DNA from: Ignavibacteria bacterium
GTDB lineage: Bacteria; Bacteroidota; Ignavibacteria; Tepidaquicellales; Tepidaquicellaceae
Assembly: GCA_016704345.1 (NCBI GenBank)
Contig: JADJAH010000013.1
Coordinates: 233,087 to 297,086, forward strand
Reading direction: 5' to 3'
DNA: 64,000 nt
The notes beneath the pieces were generated by a model, which worked only from the letters and a program-made list of their open reading frames with translations, was not told the origin of the DNA and ran no database searches. Positions 1-9,423 of the stretch are shown here, piece by piece. The position numbers were made by a program, and so were the translations under genes. Within the stretch, counting starts at the first letter, position 1. Every line of letters begins with the position of its first letter.

Positions 1-154
1 CATTGTATGGGATTCTCACTACGGGTACAGACCCGAGTATGAGAACGATGTAAAGTTTGAGGTACTGCAGAAAGACTCAACATTAAAGCTGCTCAACCAG
101 TTTGCTTCATCAGATAAGCGCTATCAGGCCTTTGTTTTTGAAAAAATGAATTAA
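1..154 (+). CDS. C-terminal end of an unidentified protein (5' end outside window)
   Basis: An open frame entering from the left edge (codons start at base 2) runs to TAA at 152-154 and encodes about 50 residues beginning I-V-W-D-S-H-Y-G-Y-R and ending F-E-K-M-N. The stop lies 16 bases before the methyltransferase start and on the same strand, so the two are probably cotranscribed. The tail is mixed charged and aromatic with no motif I recognise. The neighbours suggest a polysaccharide or glycolipid assembly gene, but that is only inference. Confidence 0.6.
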   Translation, partial: IVWDSHYGYRPEYENDVKFEVLQKDSTLKLLNQFASSDKRYQAFVFEKMN

Positions 155-170
155 AGAATTCTCATATTAA

Positions 171-869
171 ATGAAACCAACAAAAGAAAATTTTGAACAG
201 TGGAATGAAGAGCTAGCCGAGAAACATGACTTGGACAAGTTCTACAATCACCCCAATTTTGCATTCCGATATATTGAGCAAAAAAGAATTTCAAAACTAA
301 TTGAACTCGCCGAGATAAAATCAACCGACAAAGTGCTGGAAGTCGGCTGCGGCGCAGGACACATTCTTGAGCAGATCAAAATGGGAGAACTTTACGGTAT
401 CGACATATCCGATATACAAATTCAGCGCGCAATGAAACGGCTTGGCAGCAAAGTTAAGCTGTCAAAGGCTCCGGGTGAAAAGATTCCTTTCGAAGACAAA
501 TTCTTCGATAAGATACTTTGCTCCGAAGTAGTTGAACATGTTCTGGATCCGCGGGAAGTACTAAAGGAAATGTCAAGAGTCCTCAAGGATGACGGCATAT
601 TATCGCTTTCAATTCCAAATGAAGATGTAATTAATTCAACAAAGAAGTTTCTGAAAAAGACAGGATTGATCAAGCTGATTGACAACAAGAAAGATACTGA
701 AGGCTGGGAACTTGCGGCTAAAGACAATCTTGACGAATGGCATCTTCACAGTTTCTCTCTGGCACTTGCTGAAAAATTCTCATCGGGAATTTTTAAAACA
801 ACCGGGATCTCTAAAATTCCTAATGCTGTCTTTCCTGCAAGATATGTAATTCAATACAAGAAGATCTGA
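171..869 (+). CDS. Class I SAM-dependent methyltransferase
   Basis: A 232-residue cytoplasmic protein with a Methyltransf_11-type fold. Motif I is V-L-E-V-G-C-G-A-G-H near residues 55-65 (SAM binding), followed by the acidic strand Y-G-I-D-I-S, then E-V-V-E-H-V-L-D-P and L-K-D-D-G-I-L-S-L-S-I-P, typical of class I methyltransferases acting on small molecules or sugars. There is no signal peptide or membrane segment. It is followed after 2 bases by an epimerase and then a glycosyltransferase, so a role in modifying a surface glycan, lipid or nucleotide sugar is likely. The actual substrate cannot be read from the sequence. Confidence 0.85.
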   Translation: MKPTKENFEQWNEELAEKHDLDKFYNHPNFAFRYIEQKRISKLIELAEIKSTDKVLEVGCGAGHILEQIKMGELYGIDISDIQIQRAMKRLGSKVKLSKAPGEKIPFEDKFFDKILCSEVVEHVLDPREVLKEMSRVLKDDGILSLSIPNEDVINSTKKFLKKTGLIKLIDNKKDTEGWELAAKDNLDEWHLHSFSLALAEKFSSGIFKTTGISKIPNAVFPARYVIQYKKI

Positions 870-871
870 AT

Positions 872-1819
872 TTGGAAGCATCACTGAAGTCATGCTTGAT
901 CTACGGAGGCGGGGGATTCATTGGTTCGCATCTTGCCGAGGAACTGTTGTCTCATGGCTATAAAGTTACGGTGTTTGACAAGCTGAATTTCTCGCAAAGG
1001 AACCTGCTGAATGTAGTTGACAAAATTAGAATCATAGAAGGGGATTTCAACAACATAGTTGACATTCGGAAATCGCTCGATGATATTGATTATGTATTCC
1101 ATTTAGTAAGCTCAACACTTCCGGCCGGCTCAAATGAAAATCCTGTTTATGATGCGGAGTCAAATCTTATTTCCTCGTTAAGACTCTTTAGGGAATGCAC
1201 TGACCGAAAAATTAAGAAAATAATATTCTTGTCTTCAGGCGGCACTGTGTACGGCATACCCGATTCAATTCCAATTACAGAAGATCATCCTACAAAACCA
1301 ATTTGTTCATACGGTATCATAAAGAAGACCATCGAAGATTATCTGTATTTGTTTCATCAATTGCATAATCTTGATTACAATGTCTTTCGGCTTTCCAATC
1401 CTTACGGGGAAAGGCAGAACCCTTATGCCGCCCAGGGTGCCATCGCCGTCTTCCTGAATAAGATCCTGAAAGATGAAGAAATTGTGATTTGGGGCGACGG
1501 GGAAGTAGTAAGGGATTACATATACATTAAGGATGCCGCAAATGCTCTGGTAACTTCCATCACAACTGATTCACCACATAAACTTTTCAATCTTTCGGCG
1601 GGAATCGGATATTCACTTAATCAGATCATTGATGTGATAAAAAATGTTACCGGAAAAACGGATGTCAAAATCAGATATCAGGAAAAGAGAAGTTTTGATG
1701 TTCCGGTAAGTGTTCTTGACAATTCGCTTATTGCAAGAGAGCTAGGTTGGAAACCGGAGACATCATTCAATGACGGTATCGAAGCGACATATAAATATTT
1801 TGTCAATGCTGATGAGTGA
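872..1819 (+). CDS. NAD-dependent epimerase/dehydratase (extended SDR, UDP-glucose 4-epimerase-like)
   Basis: A 315-residue Rossmann-fold enzyme. The N-terminal G-G-G-G-F-I-G-S-H is the NAD-binding glycine motif; S-S-G-G-T-V-Y-G followed by S-Y-G-I-I-K-K supplies the catalytic Ser and Tyr-x-x-x-Lys of extended short-chain dehydrogenases; R-L-S-N-P-Y-G and R-D-Y-I-Y-I-K-D-A are typical of GalE/RfbB relatives. It probably epimerises or dehydrates a nucleotide sugar. The start is TTG at 872, two bases after the methyltransferase stop, which places the glycine motif at the usual distance from the N-terminus. The 3' end overlaps the glycosyltransferase start, indicating translational coupling. The exact sugar is unknown. 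Confidence 0.88.
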   Translation: MEASLKSCLIYGGGGFIGSHLAEELLSHGYKVTVFDKLNFSQRNLLNVVDKIRIIEGDFNNIVDIRKSLDDIDYVFHLVSSTLPAGSNENPVYDAESNLISSLRLFRECTDRKIKKIIFLSSGGTVYGIPDSIPITEDHPTKPICSYGIIKKTIEDYLYLFHQLHNLDYNVFRLSNPYGERQNPYAAQGAIAVFLNKILKDEEIVIWGDGEVVRDYIYIKDAANALVTSITTDSPHKLFNLSAGIGYSLNQIIDVIKNVTGKTDVKIRYQEKRSFDVPVSVLDNSLIARELGWKPETSFNDGIEATYKYFVNADE

Positions 1820-2549
1820 TAACTCGAACATTACACTGAGCGTGTTCTTTCCTGCGTATTATGATGAAAAGAATATCGGCAAAGTTGTGGATTCTGCAAT
1901 TAAAGTTCTTGATGAGCTTAAGCTTAAGGATTATGAAATCACAATCATTGAGGACGGGAGTCCCGATAAGACAGATGAAGTTGCTGATGAATTAGCGAAG
2001 AAATATGACAAGGTCAGCGTAATACATCATGAAAAGAACATGGGATACGGCGCTACATTGAGGGACGGATTTATGAATGCGAAAATGGATTATGTATTCT
2101 ATACGGACGGTGACAATCAGTTTGACTTGCAGGAGCTTAAGAAATTTGTTGCGCTGATACCTTATACAGATATTGTTGTCGGCTACAGAAAAAGAAAACA
2201 GTACTCTACATATAGAAAAGTTACTTCACTTGTATATAATTTTGTTCTGCGCTTTTTGTTTGATATTGATTACGTTGATGTTGACTGTGCGTTTAAACTC
2301 ATTAGGACCGATCTTTTCAGAAAGATCAAAATCGATTCCGTGGATGCTTTCATAGATGCAGAGATACTTCTCAAAGCAAAAGCATTAGGCTACACTTCAA
2401 CTGAAGTAGGAGTGAAACACTTGCCGAGGGTTGATGGGATATCTACGGGTGCAAGACCTTCAGTGATCTTCAGAACAATAAAAGAAATTACTGAATACAG
2501 GAAGCAATATCTGAATGAAATTTCAAAGCAAAAACACTTCAACTCTTAG
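1806..2549 (+). CDS. Family 2 glycosyltransferase (dolichol-phosphate-mannose synthase-like)
   Basis: About 247 residues with a GT-A fold. S-V-F-F-P-A-Y-Y-D-E opens the nucleotide-binding strand, I-I-E-D-G-S-P-D-K-T-D follows, and Y-T-D-G-D-N-Q-F-D is the DXD-like metal-binding motif. D-V-D-C-A-F-K-L and the later A-E-I-L-L-K-A resemble DPM1/polyprenyl-phosphate sugar transferases, so it likely loads a sugar on a lipid carrier at the inner face of the membrane. The frame is open from 1770, but ATG 1806 (or 1812) gives the normal family N-terminus and overlaps the epimerase stop by about 14 bases. Its stop overlaps the convergent copA stop. Confidence 0.85.
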   Translation: MLMSDNSNITLSVFFPAYYDEKNIGKVVDSAIKVLDELKLKDYEITIIEDGSPDKTDEVADELAKKYDKVSVIHHEKNMGYGATLRDGFMNAKMDYVFYTDGDNQFDLQELKKFVALIPYTDIVVGYRKRKQYSTYRKVTSLVYNFVLRFLFDIDYVDVDCAFKLIRTDLFRKIKIDSVDAFIDAEILLKAKALGYTSTEVGVKHLPRVDGISTGARPSVIFRTIKEITEYRKQYLNEISKQKHFNS

Positions 2550-4822
2550 CCGTCTATCTTTACGTATTTTAATCGGAGTGAATTTCCGAGAACAGTAACC
2601 ACATCGCTGAAAGCCATCAGCATTGCAGCCATAACAGGACCAATCACAATTCCGAAGGGCACAAAAACGCCCGCAGCTATTGGAATTGCAAGAGCATTGT
2701 AAAAGAATGCCCAGAAAAAATTCTCCTTAATTACAGTTACAGTTTTTTTAGAAATGTTGATTGCTTTCAGAAGATTATTTAGATCATCTTTTACAAGTAT
2801 AACATCTGCCGAGTCAATAGCTATGTCCTGACCGGTGCCGACGGCTATTCCAACATTTGCCTTTGCAAGTGAAGGTGCGTCATTAATTCCATCACCCACC
2901 ATTCCCACATTTCTTGACTTTGACTGAAGTGCAGTAACAATCTTCTCCTTTTCATCAGGCAATGTTCTTGACGAATAATCTTCTATCTCGAGTTCAATCG
3001 CTACTCTTCGTGCTGCAGAGTCATTGTCGCCTGAAATCATGAATATGTCGATGCCTTTCTTCTTCAATTTCTTAATGACGCTTGCAGCATTCTCTTTCAA
3101 TTCATCATCAATTTCCACTACTCCGGATATCTCTCCGTTTATGGCTACGAAGAGATTGCTCTTGCTTGCTTCAAAAATTATGTTTGAAAATGAAACATTA
3201 TTCTTCTTGAGGAATTCTTCATTGCCGACTGTAACTCTCTTGTCGTTTACTAATGCACTTACACCGAGTCCGGTCTCAGTAATGAAGTCTTTGACCTCAA
3301 ATGATGAAGTAATGTTGTTATCAAGAGAATACTTTACAATAGATTTTGCTATCGGATGAGAAGAATGTTTTTCCAAAGAATAGATCATCTTTAGAATCTG
3401 ATCTCTTGTGTACCCATTGAATACATAAACGTTCTTTACATTGATCACCCCGGTAGTAAGCGTTCCGGTCTTATCAAAACACATTGTGTTAACTTTCATA
3501 AGATTCTCAATACCGTCGATGTTGTTGAACAGGATTCCGTTTTCGGCCGCCCTTCCAACTCCCAGTACGATTGCAATGGGTGAAGCCAGTCCCAGCGCAC
3601 ACGGGCAAGCAATTATTAAAACAGAAACTGCAAAAAGCAGCGACTTGTCAAATGGAGTATTCAAAGCAAAATACCACACTGCAAAAGTAACTATTGAGAT
3701 GAGTATGACAACAGGCACAAACACTGCGGAGATCTTATCGGCAAGTTTCTGAATTTTTGGTTTCTGTGCGGATGCGTCCTTTACAAGCGCTATGATCCGT
3801 GAAAGCATTGTATCGTCGCCTACCTTTTCAGCCGTCATCTTAAGGAAGCCATTCTTTAGTACTGTACCGCTAATAAGAAAATCTCCGATAGATTTTTCGA
3901 TCGGCAGACTCTCACCGGTCATTGCACTTTCGTCAACAACACCGAAACCCTCAATGAGTGGACCGTCGACCGGAATTTTGTCGCCTGTCTTAACTATAAC
4001 AATGTCAGTGAGCTTTACTTTCTTGAATGGTACAAACAGTTCATTGCCGTCACGAATTATATTAACTACTTTTGCCTGCAAGTCTTTAAGTTTCTTTACT
4101 GATGACTGCGTCTTGGTCTTAAGCACTGTTTCGAGATAATTACCTATAAGAATAAATGTGACAATCATTGCGGCAGTTTCAAAGTAGACTTCCTTATTAC
4201 TGTTGAATGCTTCAATCTTCAGGTCAAATACAGTGTTTGCAGCGATTGCAGTACTGTAAAAAAATGAGGAGAGACTTCCAAGCGATATCAACGTATTCAT
4301 GTCAAACTTCCTGCTCTTCAGAGAATTGTATGTCCCGCGTATGAACTTCTCTCCGCACCAGAAAATTACTACGGAGGTTAATGCAAATAAGATTATCAAA
4401 ACAGCTTTCTCGGGAAGATGAATGAACGGTATGTTGAAGTGATCTTTCATGCTAAGAAACATGATAATCAACGACAGGATTGCAGATACATAAATCTTTA
4501 GTCTAAGAAGGTTCAGGCTCTTCTTTCGTTTGATGTCAGTTTCGTATTCATCATCATCTGATGAAACGCCGAATCCCAGCGATTCGACATGTTTCTTAAT
4601 TTCCGAACGGCTGATCTGTGCAGGACGATAAGTGACACCGCATATCTCTGAGGTGAAATTTACTTCAACTGAGTTTACACCTTTTGTCTTTTCAAGATAA
4701 GATTTTATGCTTTGTGCACAGCCTGAGCAGTTCATTCCAATTACATCAAACTCATATAGCTCTTCATTAGCTAAAGGTTTATTGACCGAAATTTTCTCTG
4801 AAGCGTTTGTTGAATTTTGCAT
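2546..4822 (-). CDS. copA: Copper-translocating P1B-type ATPase
   Basis: 758 residues. An N-terminal heavy-metal-associated domain carries G-M-N-C-S-G-C (Cys32, Cys35). The P-type ATPase core has T-G-E-S (302-305), the intramembrane C-P-C (406-408) diagnostic of Cu(I) transporters, the phosphorylation site D-K-T-G-T (Asp450), S-S-H-P of the nucleotide domain and G-D-G-I-N-D at the hinge. Several membrane helices flank these. It exports monovalent copper from the cytoplasm. The ATG lies one base after the folP stop, so it is the last gene of a metG-folP-copA transcription unit. No copper-regulator gene is adjacent. Its stop overlaps that of the convergent glycosyltransferase. Confidence 0.95.
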   Translation of the reverse strand: MQNSTNASEKISVNKPLANEELYEFDVIGMNCSGCAQSIKSYLEKTKGVNSVEVNFTSEICGVTYRPAQISRSEIKKHVESLGFGVSSDDDEYETDIKRKKSLNLLRLKIYVSAILSLIIMFLSMKDHFNIPFIHLPEKAVLIILFALTSVVIFWCGEKFIRGTYNSLKSRKFDMNTLISLGSLSSFFYSTAIAANTVFDLKIEAFNSNKEVYFETAAMIVTFILIGNYLETVLKTKTQSSVKKLKDLQAKVVNIIRDGNELFVPFKKVKLTDIVIVKTGDKIPVDGPLIEGFGVVDESAMTGESLPIEKSIGDFLISGTVLKNGFLKMTAEKVGDDTMLSRIIALVKDASAQKPKIQKLADKISAVFVPVVILISIVTFAVWYFALNTPFDKSLLFAVSVLIIACPCALGLASPIAIVLGVGRAAENGILFNNIDGIENLMKVNTMCFDKTGTLTTGVINVKNVYVFNGYTRDQILKMIYSLEKHSSHPIAKSIVKYSLDNNITSSFEVKDFITETGLGVSALVNDKRVTVGNEEFLKKNNVSFSNIIFEASKSNLFVAINGEISGVVEIDDELKENAASVIKKLKKKGIDIFMISGDNDSAARRVAIELEIEDYSSRTLPDEKEKIVTALQSKSRNVGMVGDGINDAPSLAKANVGIAVGTGQDIAIDSADVILVKDDLNNLLKAINISKKTVTVIKENFFWAFFYNALAIPIAAGVFVPFGIVIGPVMAAMLMAFSDVVTVLGNSLRLKYVKIDG

Positions 4823-4823
4823 T

Positions 4824-5664
4824 TCAGATTCTCAATATTTTATCTGCTATTTTGACTGCTTTGAAATTCTCATTCACGTCATGAACCCTCAGAATATCCG
4901 CACCGCAATTGATGGCAACAGTGCTTGCAGAAATAGTGCCGAAAATTCTTTCATCTACTGGTGTAGGAAAGATCTTGTCAATGAAACTTTTTCTTGAAAG
5001 TCCGATTAAAACCGGATATCCAAGTTCTCTTAAAACTCCAACATTCCTTATGAGTTCTAAGTTGTGCTCCAAAGTTTTTCCAAACCCAATTCCCGGGTCG
5101 ATAATAATTTGCGAAATGCCCGCCTCTTTTGCAATCTTCGCTGAAGTTCTCAAATAATTGAGCACTTCCATAACAACATCATTGTAGACCGGATCTTTCT
5201 GCATATTCTCCGGAGTGCCTTTGATATGCATTAGAACACATGAAGCGTTGTGTTTGGCAGTTACAGCGGCAATGTCTTTGTCAAAGCGAAATCCGCTTAT
5301 GTCATTCACTATACAAGCTCCTTCTTTCAGGCATTCATCGGCAACTTCACTCTTGTATGTATCTATTGAAATTGGGATGCTGAGTTTTCTTGAAAGGGCA
5401 TTTACGACGGGAACTACTCTTTCGAGTTCTACAGCGATTGATACTTTCTGAGCGCCCGGCCTTGTTAGATTCGCCGCCAACATCTATGAAATCGGCTCCG
5501 GCTTTCTGCATAAGCAAAGCATCTTCAACAACTTTGTCGAGAATAACAGCCGAGTCAAAATATTTACCGCCGTCTGAAAATGAATCCGGCGTTATATTAA
5601 GAACGCCCATCAGAAAAGTTCTGGAGCCAAAATCGTATTCCGCCTTTGCAAAACGATATTTCAA
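4824..5664 (-). pseudogene. folP: Dihydropteroate synthase, broken by one frameshift
   Basis: Dihydropteroate synthase condenses p-aminobenzoate with dihydropterin pyrophosphate in folate synthesis. The first 66 codons (from TTG 5664, coupled to the metG stop) encode M-G-V-L-N-I-T-P-D-S-F-S-D-G and D-V-G-G-E-S; the rest, in another frame, encodes T-R-P-G-A through I-D-P-G-I-G-F-G-K and the final R-V-H-D-V. The two join perfectly as G-E-S-T-R-P-G-A if one base is removed from the T-T pair at 5465-5466 (minus strand T-C-T-A-A-C should be T-C-T-A-C). Everything else is conserved, so either the base is a sequence error or the break is very recent. Confidence 0.9.
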
Positions 5665-7703
5665 TTTACTTCTGCTCCGGAATCAATAGCGCCGTCAGTA
5701 GTAACGATCCTCAATTCTTTTCCAAGCTTTGCTGCCAGAAGCATTCCCTGGGATTCAATTCCCATGAGTTTTGATGGCTTCAGATTATCCACAAGAACAA
5801 TTGATTTTCCAATGAGGTCTTCCGGCCGATAATGTTCGGAAATACCGGAAACAATCTGTTTCTCCTTATCTCCCACTTTGAGACGAAGTTTAAGAAGCTT
5901 CTTGCTGTTTGGAACATTCTCACATTCCAGTACTTCTGCTATTTTGAGCACCACCTTCTTGAAGTCATCTATAGTAATGAGTCCAATGCCGGAATCATCT
6001 CCACCTGATTGAGTGTTTGCGGCTTCGTTTGAATCAGTCTTTACATTCTTGCTGATTTGCTCGTCTTCAATTATCGGGAAGAGTATAATGTTTTCTCCCA
6101 ATTCTTCACCGTCATTAATTTTCGGGTTTGCGGCATCGTCCCACTTCAGATCCGCAATACTTGATTTAAGTATTTTGAGGATCTTGTCCGATGCGTCAGG
6201 AAGGAAAGGCCGGAAGACAACCGCTAGCGAGAAGCAGAGTCTAAGACAATCATTTATCACTGCGGCACACTTATCCTTGTCAGATTTTATGAGCTTCCAA
6301 GGTTCAGTGTCATTAAAATACTTATTGGCATTCCTCGCAATGTTCATTGCTTCAGACAATGCATCTTTGAATTTGAATGCATCCAGATTTTGTGCTATTA
6401 AAGTTGTCTGATTGCGAACATAGTTGAACAGTTCAACAGACTCAGTTGAATCACTCGATCTTACCGGAATTTTATTCTCAAATTTGTTCTTTGCAAAGAC
6501 CACCGTCCTGTTTACAAAATTTCCCAAAATCGCCGCGAGCTCATTATTGTTCCTTGCCTGAAGATCTTCCCATGTAAAATCAGTATCCCTGTTCTCCGGG
6601 AGAGTGGCTGCCAGTGCGTATCTTATAGAATCGACGCTGAATTTCTCGACTATGTCTTTTACAAGTATGCCTGTGCCTCTGCTCTTGGATTGTTTGAGTC
6701 CTCCTATGTTAAGAAATTCATTTGCCGGAACATTGTATGGTAGTATGTAATCACCATGTCCCATCAGCATCGCGGGAAAGATAAGCGCATGAAAAACAAT
6801 GTTGTCCTTACCTATGAAATGTATCAGCTTGGTGTTCTCGTCAAACCAGTATTTTTTCCACCCTTCGGCATCACCTTTATTTTGAAACAACTCTTTAGTT
6901 GCGGTAATGTATCCAATAGGCGCCTCAAACCAGACATAGATTACTTTGCCTTCATTATCTTTCAAAGGTACTTTGACGCCCCAGTCTAGATCCCGGGTTA
7001 TTGCCCTGTCTTTCAGCCCCGTCTTCAGCCATCCTTTGCAATAATTGAGAACATTCTGTTTCCAGTCAGTCTTTGTGTTTATCCACTCATCAAGTTTCTG
7101 CTGAAAATCAGCCAGTGGAAAATAGAAATGAGTTGACTCTTTGACTACAGGAGTATCGCCTGTTATCTTAGATTTTGGATTGATCAATTCAAGCGGGGAA
7201 AGATTGCTGCCGCAATTCTCGCATTCATCACCGCGTGCATTTTCGTATCCGCAAACGGGACAAGTGCCTGTTACAAACCTGTCGGCAAGAAATCGATTCT
7301 CCTTTTCTGAAAATAGCTGCTTGTCAGTCTTTTGAGTGAGTATGCCTTTCTCGTACAGAGTAAGAAAAAATTCTTTAGCTGTTTTATGATGTTCTTCGTT
7401 TGATGTTCTCGAGTAAATATCAAATTCTATCTTAAGATCATCAAACCCTTTCTTATTTGCAAAGTGATATCGGTCGATAATCTGTTGAGGTGGAACACCT
7501 TCCTGTATTGAGGCCATTTCAATCGCAGTTCCGTGCTCATCCGAGCCGCAAATGAAAATCACTTCATCTCCGGCAAGCCTTCTGTATCTGACGTAAATAT
7601 CCGGAGGAAGATATGCACCGGCAATATGCCCGATGTGTGTAAAACTGTTAGCGTACGGAAGAGCCGCAGTAACAAGGTATCTGGAGTTTTTTTGCATTGG
7701 CAA
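5661..7703 (-). CDS. metG: Methionyl-tRNA synthetase with C-terminal tRNA-binding domain
   Basis: 680 residues. The class I signature H-I-G-H is at 23-26 and the KMSKS loop is present as K-Q-S-K-S at 337-341. A zinc knuckle uses C148, C151, C161 and C164, placing it in the four-Cys MetG1 subclass. After the anticodon-binding helical domain there is an acidic linker and, from about residue 570, an EMAP/Trbp111-like OB fold (V-L-E-C-E-N-V-P, S-G-I-S-E-H-Y) that promotes tRNA binding and dimerisation. It charges tRNA-Met in the cytoplasm. The start could be residue 1 or Met3. The stop overlaps the folP TTG start. Confidence 0.97.
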   Translation of the reverse strand: MPMQKNSRYLVTAALPYANSFTHIGHIAGAYLPPDIYVRYRRLAGDEVIFICGSDEHGTAIEMASIQEGVPPQQIIDRYHFANKKGFDDLKIEFDIYSRTSNEEHHKTAKEFFLTLYEKGILTQKTDKQLFSEKENRFLADRFVTGTCPVCGYENARGDECENCGSNLSPLELINPKSKITGDTPVVKESTHFYFPLADFQQKLDEWINTKTDWKQNVLNYCKGWLKTGLKDRAITRDLDWGVKVPLKDNEGKVIYVWFEAPIGYITATKELFQNKGDAEGWKKYWFDENTKLIHFIGKDNIVFHALIFPAMLMGHGDYILPYNVPANEFLNIGGLKQSKSRGTGILVKDIVEKFSVDSIRYALAATLPENRDTDFTWEDLQARNNNELAAILGNFVNRTVVFAKNKFENKIPVRSSDSTESVELFNYVRNQTTLIAQNLDAFKFKDALSEAMNIARNANKYFNDTEPWKLIKSDKDKCAAVINDCLRLCFSLAVVFRPFLPDASDKILKILKSSIADLKWDDAANPKINDGEELGENIILFPIIEDEQISKNVKTDSNEAANTQSGGDDSGIGLITIDDFKKVVLKIAEVLECENVPNSKKLLKLRLKVGDKEKQIVSGISEHYRPEDLIGKSIVLVDNLKPSKLMGIESQGMLLAAKLGKELRIVTTDGAIDSGAEVN

Positions 7704-7951
7704 ATATACCGATTACATTTTTTGATATAAATGATTATTCTGAAGGCGATCTGGAGTGGAGAATAGATGGAAATTGAGAAATAGGAAATTGGAAAGTGGA
7801 ATTGACAATTAAGATCTGAGAGTGACAACTCTATCAGTCACAGAGAATCCTGGCTAAAGGAGAAGGTTATTTGCTATCCAAAGGTCACTTGCCTTGCCGG
7901 GTAGGCTTGTAAAGATGTTCCTTTTAACTTGTCACTTTAAACCTTTAAATC

Positions 7952-8349
7952 TTAGAGAAATCTGCTCTTTGTTTCAGCATCCGGAATTCTGCATGCATCT
8001 TTTTTACCGAACCACTTATATCGGTTTTTAGCAATGTAATCATAAACAATATCTCTCAATGCCTTCGGAAAAACCCTAAATAATATTGAAAGGGGGTACG
8101 GAAAGGTAGCATTGAAGCAATTTTCAATGCCGCTGATGATTTATCATAAAGTTTGCCTTGCGTTATCAGAACAACTGAATCAAGCTTTTCAGCATCCTTT
8201 TGAAATTTCACAAGGAGGTTCTTGCCTGTTTCAGATTGTAGAGAAGCAAATTTGAATTTGTTTGCCTTATCCCGATCAATTATAAAATTGACTGATGCAT
8301 TACACATGTTGCAAACACCGTCAAAGAGAATGATACCTTTTTCTTTCAT
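7952..8349 (-). pseudogene. DCC-family thiol-disulfide oxidoreductase-like protein (DUF393), frameshifted
   Basis: The first 80 or so codons encode I-L-F-D-G-V-C-N-M-C-N-A-S-V-N-F, the D-G-x-C-x-x-C hallmark of the DCC (DUF393) family. The open frame stops early at 8056 after 97 codons, but the missing C-terminus is intact in the next frame: L-F-R-V-F-P-K-A-L-R-D, then N-R-Y-K-W-F-G-K and C-R-I-P, ending at TAA 7952. Adding one base around 8105-8106 restores a protein of about 132 residues, the usual family length. Function is predicted only from the Cys pair. It is divergent from the phosphatase gene 60 bases away. Confidence 0.82.
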
Positions 8350-8410
8350 CTTAAAATAAATATGTCAAAACTATGATTTATATTAGGTAAATTTTAGCCA
8401 ATTTTTTTTG

Positions 8411-9100
8411 ATGCCAAACTCTCCACAACAAATAGCGGTTATTGGCGACATTCATGGCTGCATCCATACTTTGGAAAAGCTTTACAGAAAGCTTTCCGGA
8501 GAGAAGTTTGTATATTCGGTTGGAGATTTAGTCGACAGAGGGAAATATTCAAAAGAAGTAGTAGCATTCGTAATTGAGAATGGGATCAAAACTGTTAAAG
8601 GTAATCGTGAAGACATGATGCTGAAGGCGGTTGAAAATTCTGACAAACTCTTGTCATTTATGAATAAGGAGACAGAACATTATTATTCAAATGGCGGCAG
8701 GGAGACACAGTACTCGTATATCGGCACAAGATCTTTTAAAGATGTAAAGAAGTTTGGCAAGAAACTGAAGTCAATTGGTCATTATGAATTTGCCGTCAGT
8801 ATGCCATTAAAATATGAGTTTAAGAAAGCCGTAATATCTCATGCCGGAATAATTACTGATGGCAACGATATCACAATTCTCTGGAATAGAAGAGAACCTG
8901 CATTCATAGAAAAGCTTCAGATCCACGGACACACACCTCTAAAAGATTTTGCATTCAAGCCAAATCACTTTATCAACATTGACACAGGATGTGTTTATGG
9001 TAATAAGCTGACAGCTGTTATTGTTGATACGAACCTGGGGAAAGTGATCGAGGTCATTCAGGAAAATTGTGATCCTAAAGACACGGGGGATTTCAATTAG
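8411..9100 (+). CDS. Calcineurin-like metallophosphatase (Ser/Thr protein phosphatase / ApaH-PrpE type)
   Basis: About 229 residues with the metallophosphoesterase signatures in order: G-D-I-H-G-C, G-D-L-V-D-R-G, K-G-N-R-E, S-H-A-G and finally I-H-G-H-T, which supply the dimetal ligands. This class dephosphorylates proteins or cleaves diadenosine polyphosphates. ATG 8411 is preferred over the in-frame TTG at 8408. The last codons run into a heptanucleotide array, whose first unit supplies the TAG stop at 9098-9100; because the stop is in the first unit, copy-number change would not alter the protein. Confidence 0.88.
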   Translation: MPNSPQQIAVIGDIHGCIHTLEKLYRKLSGEKFVYSVGDLVDRGKYSKEVVAFVIENGIKTVKGNREDMMLKAVENSDKLLSFMNKETEHYYSNGGRETQYSYIGTRSFKDVKKFGKKLKSIGHYEFAVSMPLKYEFKKAVISHAGIITDGNDITILWNRREPAFIEKLQIHGHTPLKDFAFKPNHFINIDTGCVYGNKLTAVIVDTNLGKVIEVIQENCDPKDTGDFN

Positions 9101-9216
9101 GAATTAGGAATTAGGAATTAGGAATTAGGAATTAGGAATTAGGAATTAGGAATTAGGAATTAGGAATTAGGAATTAGGAATTAGGAATTAGGAATTAGGA
9201 ATTAGGAATTAGGAAT
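9095..9216. repeat. Perfect heptanucleotide tandem array (AATTAGG), about 17 copies
   Basis: The 7-base unit AATTAGG is repeated about 17 times without visible variation over 122 bases. It begins inside the last codon region of the phosphatase gene and contains its stop codon. No spacers are present, so it is not a CRISPR array. It belongs to the same 7-bp periodicity seen in other intergenic spots of this window. Confidence 0.97.
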
Positions 9217-9297
9217 AGTTAGACCATTTGATATTTCTTTGCAGAAAGAAATAATCTCAAATTTTACAGGAAGGAACAGCTTCACAACAACTTTCAA

Positions 9298-9365
9298 CTC
9301 TCCATTTCATTATCAATTATCAATTTTCAATTATCAATTTTCAATTTTCAATTTTCCACTTTCCG
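9298..9365. repeat. Degenerate heptamer repeats (TCAATTT-like)
   Basis: Between the AATTAGG array and the tRNA-Ala gene the plus strand carries runs of TCAATTA/TCAATTT-type 7-mers grading into CCACTTTCCGC. They are degenerate, not exact. The remainder of the 9217-9423 spacer shows no gene. Confidence 0.8.
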
Positions 9366-9423
9366 CTTTCTCTTCTTTCATTGTTAAAGGCCCTCAAAAT
9401 GCGTACTTTACGGCTTTAAATTC

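Noticed and set aside
422..727. Antisense frame within the methyltransferase
   Set aside because: Shadow of a well-supported gene, with no motif of its own.
5347..5664. Two separate genes instead of one folP
   Set aside because: Neither piece is a complete domain, and they join at a single-base shift within a conserved motif.
9095..9216. Possible CRISPR array
   Set aside because: The repeat unit is 7 bases with no spacers, and no cas gene is present.
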